DNA of 5,003 nucleotides from DAOTUL01 sp034437435 (lineage in GTDB: Bacteria > Chloroflexota > Anaerolineae > Aggregatilineales > Phototrophicaceae): contig CAYQJO010000299.1 of NCBI GenBank assembly GCA_964417785.1, positions 1 through 5,003 of the forward strand. Reading direction: 5' to 3'. Each line of letters opens with the position of its first letter. Within the stretch, counting starts at the first letter, position 1. The notes beneath the pieces were generated by a model that saw nothing but the letters and a program-made list of their open reading frames with translations, searched no databases and had not been told where the DNA came from. Shown piece after piece: positions 1 through 5,003 of the stretch. The translations under genes were made by a program, and so were the position numbers.

Positions 1-387
1 ACCCGGTTGCATATCGCGGTAAACACAAACCGATGATGAGAAGAAATACCGTCCAACACCCATTTCCGCCGCGTTGTGGACCATATGAATATTGATGAGA
101 GCGCTGTTATGCATAATGTCGCACTCAGCCGAGTGAATGAAGCCCATACCACCCATATCCGCTGCAAGCTGGTAAACCTCATCGAACGTGCCATCTTTCA
201 GAGTCAGCGCAGTTTTGCAGTTCGCCTCCTCACGCAAATCCAACTGAAAGAATTCATCTGCCTGTGTTGGAGCAAATTCATGCTGCTTGATGTCAACACC
301 GCGCACCCAGTAGCCTTCACTTTTGAGCTTTTTCACCAGATGTCCGGCGATGAATCCACCTGCACCACACACCAGCGCTGTTTTCAT
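1..387 (-). CDS. GDP-mannose 3,5-epimerase-like NAD-dependent epimerase (N-terminal part, cut by window edge)
   Basis: Only the first 129 codons are present; the frame is still open at position 1. The protein starts MKTALVCGAGGFIAGHL, a Rossmann dinucleotide-binding motif GxGGFIxG (residues 8-15), with an acidic residue (D32) after the second strand, as expected for an NAD-binding extended short-chain dehydrogenase. Residues 74-84 read LAADMGGMGFI, which I recall as nearly identical to the plant GDP-mannose 3,5-epimerase signature. An IMHN segment follows at 91-94, and SSSVCVY at 117-123 puts a cysteine (C121) where the plant enzyme has its catalytic Cys145. The known enzyme converts GDP-D-mannose to GDP-L-galactose or GDP-L-gulose in the cytoplasm. 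In bacteria such a product would most likely feed surface polysaccharide synthesis (inference). The catalytic Tyr-x-x-x-Lys and C-terminal half lie outside the window, so another nucleotide-sugar epimerase or dehydratase of the same superfamily remains possible. The ATG at 385-387 is preceded by a GAGGT ribosome site. The gene is transcribed divergently from recQ. Confidence 0.85.
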   Translation of the reverse strand, partial: MKTALVCGAGGFIAGHLVKKLKSEGYWVRGVDIKQHEFAPTQADEFFQLDLREEANCKTALTLKDGTFDEVYQLAADMGGMGFIHSAECDIMHNSALINIHMVHNAAEMGVGRYFFSSSVCVYRDMQPG

Positions 388-395
388 TAATATTT

Positions 396-400
396 ACCTC
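396..400 (-). promoter_or_regulatory. Ribosome binding site of the epimerase gene
   Basis: On the minus strand GAGGT lies 8 bases upstream of the ATG at 387. It fits the Shine-Dalgarno core and supports that start, which also falls right at the beginning of the Rossmann fold. Confidence 0.7.
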
Positions 401-422
401 TCACATGATAACTGATACAGGC

Positions 423-451
423 AAAATACCGGATTTGTGGCAATTGTGCAA
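423..451 (-). promoter_or_regulatory. Candidate promoter of the epimerase gene
   Basis: Read on the minus strand, TTGCAC (446-451) is followed after 17 bases by TATTTT (423-428). This matches the sigma70 consensus at 3/6 and 4/6 positions. The predicted transcript would start near 416 and leave a leader of about 29 bases that holds the ribosome site. The match is weak and could be chance in a short AT-rich region. Confidence 0.25.
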
Positions 452-463
452 GCCCCGTAATAT
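435..463 (+). promoter_or_regulatory. Candidate promoter of the recQ-like gene
   Basis: TTGTGG (435-440), a 17-base spacer and TAATAT (458-463) match sigma70 at 3/6 and 4/6 positions. TATGAT (461-466) is a better -10 hexamer but lacks a properly spaced -35. Either would start the transcript around 470-475, a little over 20 bases before the GTG. The site overlaps the candidate promoter on the other strand, so the two genes might compete for polymerase if both are real. Confidence 0.3.
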
Positions 464-484
464 GATAGGCGTACAGGAATAAAC

Positions 485-491
485 AAGGGGG
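485..491 (+). promoter_or_regulatory. Ribosome binding site of the recQ-like gene
   Basis: AAGGGGG lies 4 bases before the GTG at 496. This purine-rich stretch decides for the GTG start. The next in-frame ATG (662) would remove the Walker A motif, so it cannot be the start of a working helicase. Confidence 0.65.
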
Positions 492-495
492 CTGC

Positions 496-2580
496 GTGAC
501 CGACTCTTTGCATGCGCAAACAGAACAATGGCTGCGAGAAATACTTGGCCCGCAGGCGCAATTTCGTGATGGACAATCGGACGCCATTGAAGCACTCGCC
601 ATCAAACGCCAGCGGGTGCTGGTCGTGCAACGTACCGGATGGGGCAAGAGTCTGGTATATTTCATGGCAACCCGCTTGCTGCGTGCCGAGGGATCAGGGC
701 TGACCATTCTGGTGAGTCCTCTGCTGTCGTTGATGCGCAACCAGATCGACGCAGCTATACAGTGGGGACTGCGAGCAGCAACGATCAACAGTAACAACAC
801 CGATGACCATTCAGCGATTGAAGCTGCCGTGCTGCGTGACAAGATCGACATCCTGCTCATTTCGCCAGAACGACTTGCCAATGATCGCTTTCAGGCGCAG
901 GTGTGGTCGAAGATTCGGGATCAAGTGGGGATGCTGGTCGTCGATGAAGTCCATTGTATCTCGGATTGGGGACATGACTTTCGCCCGAATTACCGCCGGC
1001 TAATGCGTTTGTTAGACGAAGTACCGCCGGACACACCGGTCATCGGCACCACCGCCACAGCTAACGACCGTGTCGTCCAGGATGTGATCGAGATTCTCGG
1101 CACCCAGGTTCATGTTCAGCGCGGCCCACTGACACGCGAGAGTCTATCGTTGTATGTCTATCCAGAACCACTGAGCGCCGCCACCCGATTAACGCTGCTA
1201 TCCCACCTGCTCGGCAGCATTCCCGGCAGCGGAATCATCTACTGCACCACCACACGCGACTGTCGTCTGGTCGCCGATTGGCTGCGAGACGAAGGATTCA
1301 ACGTCAAACCCTACTTCGCCGATGTCGAAGCCGTCGAGTCTGAAACCCGCGAAGAACTGGAACAACAGCTTATGCACAATCAGGTCAAAGCGCTGGTATC
1401 CAGCGTGGCGTTGGGCATGGGCTTCGACAAGAGCGATCTGCATTTCGTCATCCATTACCAGCTTCCCGGCAACATCATCAGTTACTACCAGCAAATCGGT
1501 CGCGCCGGACGCGGGATCGACAAGGCGTATATCATCCTCATGCACGGCCCCGGCGATGAAGACATCCAGCAGTATTTCATCGAAACGGCTTTTCCCACAC
1601 CAAAACAGGTCAACGAGGTCATCAATGCGCTGCGCCAGAAACCACAATCTCGCCATGCCTTGCAGCACGAGGTCAACGCCCGCGTGTCAGTTCTGGAAAA
1701 AATCACGACCCATCTGGAAGTCGAAGGCATCATCGAAAAGCACAACCGCGACTACGTACTGGTGAAGCCCAACGCCCAACCTGATTATTTGCGCTGGAAT
1801 GCGGTTACGCAGACACGCTATGCGGAACTTCGCCATATGCAGGCATATGCACGGGAACAGGGTTGTCTTATGCACTTCATTGCTGCTGCTCTCGATGATC
1901 CGCAGGCGCAGCGATGCGGTCGCTGTAAGAACTGTACCGGTGTGGAGAGCAAGTTTCAGCCGGATGCAGCGGCAATATCCCGCGCCCAGACCTTTTTACG
2001 CGATGCCAAACCACTGTTTCTTGAACCACGCAAGCGCTGGCCTTCCGGATTGCCCAACATCAAAAAGACGACTGATATTCACGTTAATCGGCTGGGGCTG
2101 GCTGCCTGTCTGCTTTACGATGAAGTTTACGGCGCATATGTGCGTCAAATCCGCAATCATGGCGGACAGTACGACAATGATCTGGTCGATGTCTGCGCGG
2201 CGGCACTTCAGGCGCACTGGCAGACCCTATCTATACTACCCGACATCATCGTGCCGGTCCCGTCCTTGCGCCGCCCCACCCTGGTAGCAGATTTCGCCAC
2301 ACGCCTCGGACAAAAAATCAGTCTGCCGGTGGTTCATGGGATTGAACACCGCACACAACATCCACCCCAGGCCGACATGCAAAACAGTTACCAGCAAGCG
2401 GCCAACTTGCTCGACCGATTTTCCGTACATATGCCATTGCAGGGACAGGCCATACTGTTGGTGGACGATCTTGCGGATTCACGGTGGACTCTGACCGTTC
2501 TGGGCGACTTGCTGCAACGACAGGGGGCCAGCGCCGTCTATCCCTTTGCCATCGCCACAACGAATACGGGTGACTGGTAA
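496..2580 (+). CDS. recQ: RecQ-family ATP-dependent DNA helicase with C-terminal phosphoribosyltransferase domain
   Basis: A 694-residue cytoplasmic superfamily-2 helicase, expected to unwind DNA 3'-5' in recombination and repair. Motifs in order: motif 0 FRDGQ (23-27); Walker A TGWGKS (47-52); motif Ia VSPLLSLMRNQ (73-83); DEVHC as the DExH box (150-154), followed by the RecQ aromatic-rich loop ISDWGHDFRP (155-164); motif III TTATA (185-189); motif V GMGFDK (307-312); and motif VI QQIGRAGRG (332-340) with the arginine finger. A winged-helix-like stretch occupies about 368-426. Cysteines 457, 474, 477 and 480 reproduce the C-x16-C-x2-C-x2-C zinc site of E. coli RecQ. No HRDC domain is visible. 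Instead residues about 581-690 resemble the ComF/type I phosphoribosyltransferase fold (VPVPS at 586-590, VDDLADSRWT at 656-665). The GTG start is backed by a good ribosome site, and the gene ends in tandem TAA stops. Motifs appear intact, so helicase activity is likely. The role of the extra domain is unknown to me. Confidence 0.93.
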   Translation: MTDSLHAQTEQWLREILGPQAQFRDGQSDAIEALAIKRQRVLVVQRTGWGKSLVYFMATRLLRAEGSGLTILVSPLLSLMRNQIDAAIQWGLRAATINSNNTDDHSAIEAAVLRDKIDILLISPERLANDRFQAQVWSKIRDQVGMLVVDEVHCISDWGHDFRPNYRRLMRLLDEVPPDTPVIGTTATANDRVVQDVIEILGTQVHVQRGPLTRESLSLYVYPEPLSAATRLTLLSHLLGSIPGSGIIYCTTTRDCRLVADWLRDEGFNVKPYFADVEAVESETREELEQQLMHNQVKALVSSVALGMGFDKSDLHFVIHYQLPGNIISYYQQIGRAGRGIDKAYIILMHGPGDEDIQQYFIETAFPTPKQVNEVINALRQKPQSRHALQHEVNARVSVLEKITTHLEVEGIIEKHNRDYVLVKPNAQPDYLRWNAVTQTRYAELRHMQAYAREQGCLMHFIAAALDDPQAQRCGRCKNCTGVESKFQPDAAAISRAQTFLRDAKPLFLEPRKRWPSGLPNIKKTTDIHVNRLGLAACLLYDEVYGAYVRQIRNHGGQYDNDLVDVCAAALQAHWQTLSILPDIIVPVPSLRRPTLVADFATRLGQKISLPVVHGIEHRTQHPPQADMQNSYQQAANLLDRFSVHMPLQGQAILLVDDLADSRWTLTVLGDLLQRQGASAVYPFAIATTNTGDW

Positions 2581-2669
2581 TAACCACTTGCATCCCGATT
2601 TCAGCGTGTTACACTCTGTTCAATTGGTAACGCCGTTTGCGACTGCCACGAAACAAATTTAACTATCCC

Positions 2670-2698
2670 TTAACATATACATATTCTGCCGATAAATT
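2670..2698 (+). promoter_or_regulatory. Candidate sigma70 promoter of the sugar-transport genes
   Basis: TTAACA (2670-2675; 5/6 to TTGACA) is followed after exactly 17 bases by TAAATT (2693-2698; 4/6 to TATAAT), in an AT-rich stretch between recQ and the first permease gene. Transcription would begin near 2705, giving a leader of about 63 bases before the GTG at 2768. A GATAAA hexamer at 2691-2696 is an alternative -10 with a shorter 15-base spacer. This is the best promoter-like match I found in the window, but it is a consensus match only. Confidence 0.45.
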
Positions 2699-2703
2699 TA
2701 CCC

Positions 2704-2711
2704 TGTTAACA
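2704..2711 (+). promoter_or_regulatory. Candidate operator: TGTTAACA palindrome at the predicted transcription start
   Basis: TGTTAACA is a perfect 8-base palindrome lying on the predicted start site of the permease transcript. Related copies are nearby: TTAACA at 2670-2675 (the same hexamer inverted, within the -35) and TGTTAC at 2726-2731, 22 bases downstream and so about two helical turns away. Sugar ABC importer operons are often controlled by LacI-type repressors that bind such palindromes over the promoter. No regulator gene is in the window, and 8 bases is short enough to arise by chance in AT-rich DNA. Confidence 0.25.
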
Positions 2712-2767
2712 TCCGCTTCAGTCAGTGTTACGTTTGTAAAGTATCGGCTAGTGTTTGGATTGTTGTA

Positions 2768-4192
2768 GTGGCAACCAAGACTTCATCGGTAACCATGCGA
2801 AACCGTTTAATCGCACGTCTGCTGCCAGAAGGAATGACTCTGCGCGATAACGTCGCCGGGTGGTTGTTCGTCTCACCATCGGTTTTCCTTATTCTCATCT
2901 TCGGCATTTTCCCCATTTTTTACGCAGTTTACATGAGTATGCACCGCTGGCGCATCCAGAAGGGGCGCTTCCTGGGCCTGGATAACTTTACGGATGTTAT
3001 CGGCGATTGGGGTGGCGCTTTCCTGTTTATCATAGGATTCATCTTGCTGTACTGCGCCTATGTCATGTGGACGGTGGCCTTTTCCGACGGTCGTAAGGAA
3101 GAGCGGTTTCTCAGGACGATTTCAGCAATTCCGGGCCGTCTGCTTGGGATTGCTTCCGGCGCTATGGGTGCAGTGATACTTGTATTTAGCCTCCTCTTTA
3201 GCTTGTTAAGCCACACCGACGAAACCGGCATTCAGCAGAGTGAAGCCATGCTTTTGGCTGCCGGTATGGTGATCGGTGGGATTGCCCTGTACTATGGCGC
3301 GGGGGCCTTGTGGAAGCACATTCTGGAAGCGCGAGAAGACCCGCCGGTACTGCTGCGTGTGATGGTTGCCTTCGTGGTGATGGGCATCGCCATGTACATG
3401 ATTGTGGTCGGCTACACGCGCATGATTGACCTGGGCCACGAAGACTTCCTGCACGGCCTGACAATCACCTTCTGGTTTGCCTTCAGCAGTGTGCCAGTGC
3501 AGCTTGCCTTGGGTCTGGTGCTGGCCTACGTCCTGTTCCAGAGTATCAAGGGCAAGCAGTGGTATCGTATGATCTTCTTTCTGCCCTATGTAGCACCGGA
3601 TGTGGCGATGGCAGTGGTCTTCCGTGTGGTGTTCAGCCCCAGGGATAACTCCCTTGCCAATCAGGTGATCGGCATCTTCGGGATTGAACCGCAGCGATGG
3701 GTACAGGAAGATGAATTCTTCGTCAACGCGATTTTTGGCCTCAACCTGGATGGCTTCATCGCCGGACCGAGTATGGCACTCATCTCCATTGTACTGCTTG
3801 GCATCTGGAAGTATGTCGGCTATAACGCTGTGATCTTCCTGGCCGGTTTGGGATCAATCCCTAAAGACCTGTATGAGGCGGCAAAAGTAGACGGCGGTAC
3901 GGAGTGGCACCTCTTCCGCCATATCACGCTGCCGCTGCTCTCACCGGTGACGTTCTATCTGGCGATCCTGGCCTTTATTGGGACATTCAAAGCGTTTAAC
4001 AGCATTTATGTGATGCGTGATCCATTCGCCGGTGGCACCGTCGATGTCGCCAGTATTGTCGTATTCGATACCTTCTACAAGGCCAGCCGCTTCGGACTGG
4101 CAGCGGCCCAGGCGATTGTGCTGTTCTTCGTCATTCTGTCGCTCACCCAGGTACTGCGAAACGTGTTTGAAAAGCGGGTGTTCTATGGCTGA
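2768..4192 (+). CDS. Sugar ABC transporter permease, MalF/UgpA-like, with four extra membrane helices
   Basis: A 474-residue inner-membrane subunit of a carbohydrate ABC importer. The family core is clear: TM1 at about 31-57 (WLFVSPSVFLILIFGIFPIF), a segment SVPVQLALGLVLAYVL in core TM2 (about 229-258), FLPYVAPDVAMAVVF in TM3 (266-289), TM4 at 334-360, the cytoplasmic EAA loop at 369-393 (YEAAKVDGG, then ITLPLLSP) that docks on the ATPase, TM5 at 394-412 and TM6 at 441-464. Typical homologues are near 300 residues. The excess here lies almost wholly between core TM1 and TM2, where residues 82-216 form four more hydrophobic helices. The GTG start has only a weak GGA (2757-2759) before it. ATG at 2795 (residue 10) is an alternative without a better ribosome site, and no in-frame start lies further upstream before the stop at 2693. 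The stop overlaps the next permease gene by 8 bases, indicating translational coupling. The exact substrate cannot be read from the sequence; a sugar or sugar oligomer is most likely. Confidence 0.88.
   Translation: MATKTSSVTMRNRLIARLLPEGMTLRDNVAGWLFVSPSVFLILIFGIFPIFYAVYMSMHRWRIQKGRFLGLDNFTDVIGDWGGAFLFIIGFILLYCAYVMWTVAFSDGRKEERFLRTISAIPGRLLGIASGAMGAVILVFSLLFSLLSHTDETGIQQSEAMLLAAGMVIGGIALYYGAGALWKHILEAREDPPVLLRVMVAFVVMGIAMYMIVVGYTRMIDLGHEDFLHGLTITFWFAFSSVPVQLALGLVLAYVLFQSIKGKQWYRMIFFLPYVAPDVAMAVVFRVVFSPRDNSLANQVIGIFGIEPQRWVQEDEFFVNAIFGLNLDGFIAGPSMALISIVLLGIWKYVGYNAVIFLAGLGSIPKDLYEAAKVDGGTEWHLFRHITLPLLSPVTFYLAILAFIGTFKAFNSIYVMRDPFAGGTVDVASIVVFDTFYKASRFGLAAAQAIVLFFVILSLTQVLRNVFEKRVFYG
3011..3415 (+). 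other. Four-helix membrane insertion within the first permease
   Basis: Residues 82-216 contain hydrophobic segments at about 82-104, 126-148, 159-182 and 195-216. The loop after the first (105-125) is rich in Arg and Lys (GRKEER), the next (149-159) is acidic (HTDETG), and the third (183-194) is mixed in charge. The basic first loop and acidic second loop fit the positive-inside rule if the helices run out-in, in-out, out-in, in-out. An even number of helices leaves the orientation of the conserved core unchanged. I recognise no named domain here. Confidence 0.7.
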
Positions 4193-5003
4193 TACCGTCT
4201 CACCCCCTGGTGTGACCTCTATGAACTCGGCGGAATTCGACCGCCGTATCGCACGAACGCGCATGGCTCGCACCATTGGTCAGTATGTGTTGTATACATT
4301 CCTGACGCTGTTCGCATTTGCAGCGATGGTACCCTTCCTGTGGATGATCTCCACTTCGCTGATGACCCTCGGCGAGACACTGAACAATCGCTGGCTGCCA
4401 GTAACACCCCAGTTCGATAACTACATCGAAGCCTGGGAAGGGGCTGATTTTGCCATCTATTTCTGGAACAGCGTGATTATCACGACCGTATCCATCGCTG
4501 GCTTGCTGTTTACATCCATCACTGCCGGATATGCCTTCGCACGCATCAACTTTGTCGGGCGTAATGTCGTCTTCACAGCACTGCTGGCGACTCTCATGAT
4601 TCCGGAATCAGTTATCATGATACCAAATTTTCTGACGGTAACAGGTAATATCTTTCCGCTGCCGCAAGTAGGCCGGGCAGAACAGGCATTCATCGATTTC
4701 GGCGGTTCCTGGATGAATATGCTCCCTGCGCTGACAGTGCCTTTCTTCGCAAATGCATTCAGCATCTTCTTGCTGCGCCAGTTCTTCGCGCAGATTCCGG
4801 CAGAACTCTGGGATGCTGCCCGCATTGATGGTTCCGGTCATGTCCGGTTCTTGGTCCAGATTTGCCTGCCCATTGTGCGTCCAGCGATTATGACTGTCGC
4901 CTTGTTGACATTTATCGCATCATGGAACGCTTTTTTATGGCCGCTGCTGGTCACGACCTCTCAGGAATGGCGTCCTCTGGTTGTGGGTCTGTACAACTTC
5001 CAG
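4185..5003 (+). CDS. Sugar ABC transporter permease, MalG/UgpE-like (C-terminal end cut by window edge)
   Basis: The first 273 codons are present and the frame is open to the right edge; family members are usually about 280-300 residues, so perhaps only the last helix or part of it is missing. Hydrophobic helices lie at about 33-57 (with VPFLWMISTSLM, the usual MalG-type end of TM1), 96-118, 127-148, 181-200 and 234-253. The EAA loop at 207-233 (ELWDAARIDGSG, then CLPIVRP) is the docking site for the ATPase, and FSIFLLRQFFAQIP just before it is typical of the family. The start ATG lies inside the end of the upstream permease gene, so the two overlap by 8 bases (ATGGCTGA). GGGTG at 4176-4180 is a modest ribosome site; a second ATG at 4221 lacks one. 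The protein should pair with the upstream permease as a heterodimeric channel. The ATPase and binding protein must be encoded outside the window. Confidence 0.9.
   Translation, partial: MADTVSPPGVTSMNSAEFDRRIARTRMARTIGQYVLYTFLTLFAFAAMVPFLWMISTSLMTLGETLNNRWLPVTPQFDNYIEAWEGADFAIYFWNSVIITTVSIAGLLFTSITAGYAFARINFVGRNVVFTALLATLMIPESVIMIPNFLTVTGNIFPLPQVGRAEQAFIDFGGSWMNMLPALTVPFFANAFSIFLLRQFFAQIPAELWDAARIDGSGHVRFLVQICLPIVRPAIMTVALLTFIASWNAFLWPLLVTTSQEWRPLVVGLYNFQ

Larger units (their letters stand above)
2581..2767. other. Intergenic region between recQ and the permease genes
   Basis: This 187-bp stretch holds the candidate promoter and palindrome listed separately, and no convincing gene on either strand. 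No strong rho-independent terminator for recQ is visible: the only stem (GCGT..TAC at 2604-2612 with GTAACGC at 2627-2633) has a two-base bulge and no following T run. Read-through from recQ into the permease genes therefore cannot be excluded. Confidence 0.6.

Noticed and set aside
76..390. A 104-codon plus-strand open frame opposite the epimerase
   Set aside because: The minus strand encodes an unmistakable Rossmann-fold epimerase over the same bases. The plus-strand translation has no recognisable features and no ribosome site was noted.
451..493. AGCCCC (451-456) can pair with GGGGCT (488-493) and hide the recQ ribosome site
   Set aside because: The predicted transcript starts near 470, after the first arm. 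Six pairs across a 31-base loop are weak, and the match may simply reflect the G-rich ribosome site.
387..881. A 164-codon minus-strand open frame across the start of recQ
   Set aside because: It overlaps the clearly coding recQ frame, its translation shows no recognisable fold and is rich in Ser, Arg and Cys as expected for a shadow frame, and the epimerase start at 387 already explains the adjacent strand.
1198..1668. A 156-codon minus-strand open frame inside recQ
   Set aside because: It lies wholly within conserved helicase motifs IV-VI. Its hydrophobic and acidic make-up mirrors the complement of recQ codons, and there is no independent sign of a gene.
2604..2633. Possible terminator hairpin after recQ
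   Set aside because: The stem is only 4 plus 3 base pairs with a two-base bulge and a 14-base loop, and it is not followed by a run of T, so it does not qualify as a rho-independent terminator.
2768..4192. The long permease as a fusion of two genes or a frameshift product
   Set aside because: One uninterrupted frame carries TM1, the extra helices and the full core with its EAA loop, and the loop charges fit a sensible topology. This argues for a true insertion.

Overview
The window looks like an ordinary bacterial chromosome segment of roughly balanced base composition. It carries four protein genes, two of them cut by the window edges. I see no RNA genes, insertion sequences, CRISPR arrays or phage genes. 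The organism cannot be named from the sequence alone. A RecQ helicase fused to a phosphoribosyltransferase domain, together with a sugar permease enlarged by extra membrane helices, would fit a member of the Chloroflexota (for example Anaerolineae). That is an inference from remembered family distribution, not a result.

Layout: (1) positions 1-387, minus strand, the N-terminal 129 residues of a short-chain-dehydrogenase-fold nucleotide-sugar epimerase closely resembling GDP-mannose 3,5-epimerase. (2) Positions 388-495, a 108-bp divergent intergenic region with candidate back-to-back promoters that overlap. (3) Positions 496-2580, plus strand, a 694-residue RecQ-family helicase with all the helicase motifs, a four-cysteine zinc site and a C-terminal ComF-like phosphoribosyltransferase domain instead of HRDC. 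(4) Positions 2581-2767, an intergenic region with a fairly good sigma70-type promoter and a TGTTAACA palindrome over the predicted transcription start. (5) Positions 2768-4192 and 4185-5003, plus strand, two overlapping genes for the MalF-like and MalG-like inner-membrane subunits of a sugar ABC importer; the second runs off the right edge.

The two permeases would form the heterodimeric membrane channel of one importer. Its solute-binding protein and ATPase are not in the window. The binding-protein gene is not directly upstream, because recQ ends there and a new promoter follows. The epimerase and the helicase have no evident functional link to the importer or to each other.

I found no clearly new multi-gene system. 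The points most worth a second look are the four-helix insertion in the first permease, placed where MalF carries its P2 loop, and the helicase-phosphoribosyltransferase fusion with its altered PRPP loop.
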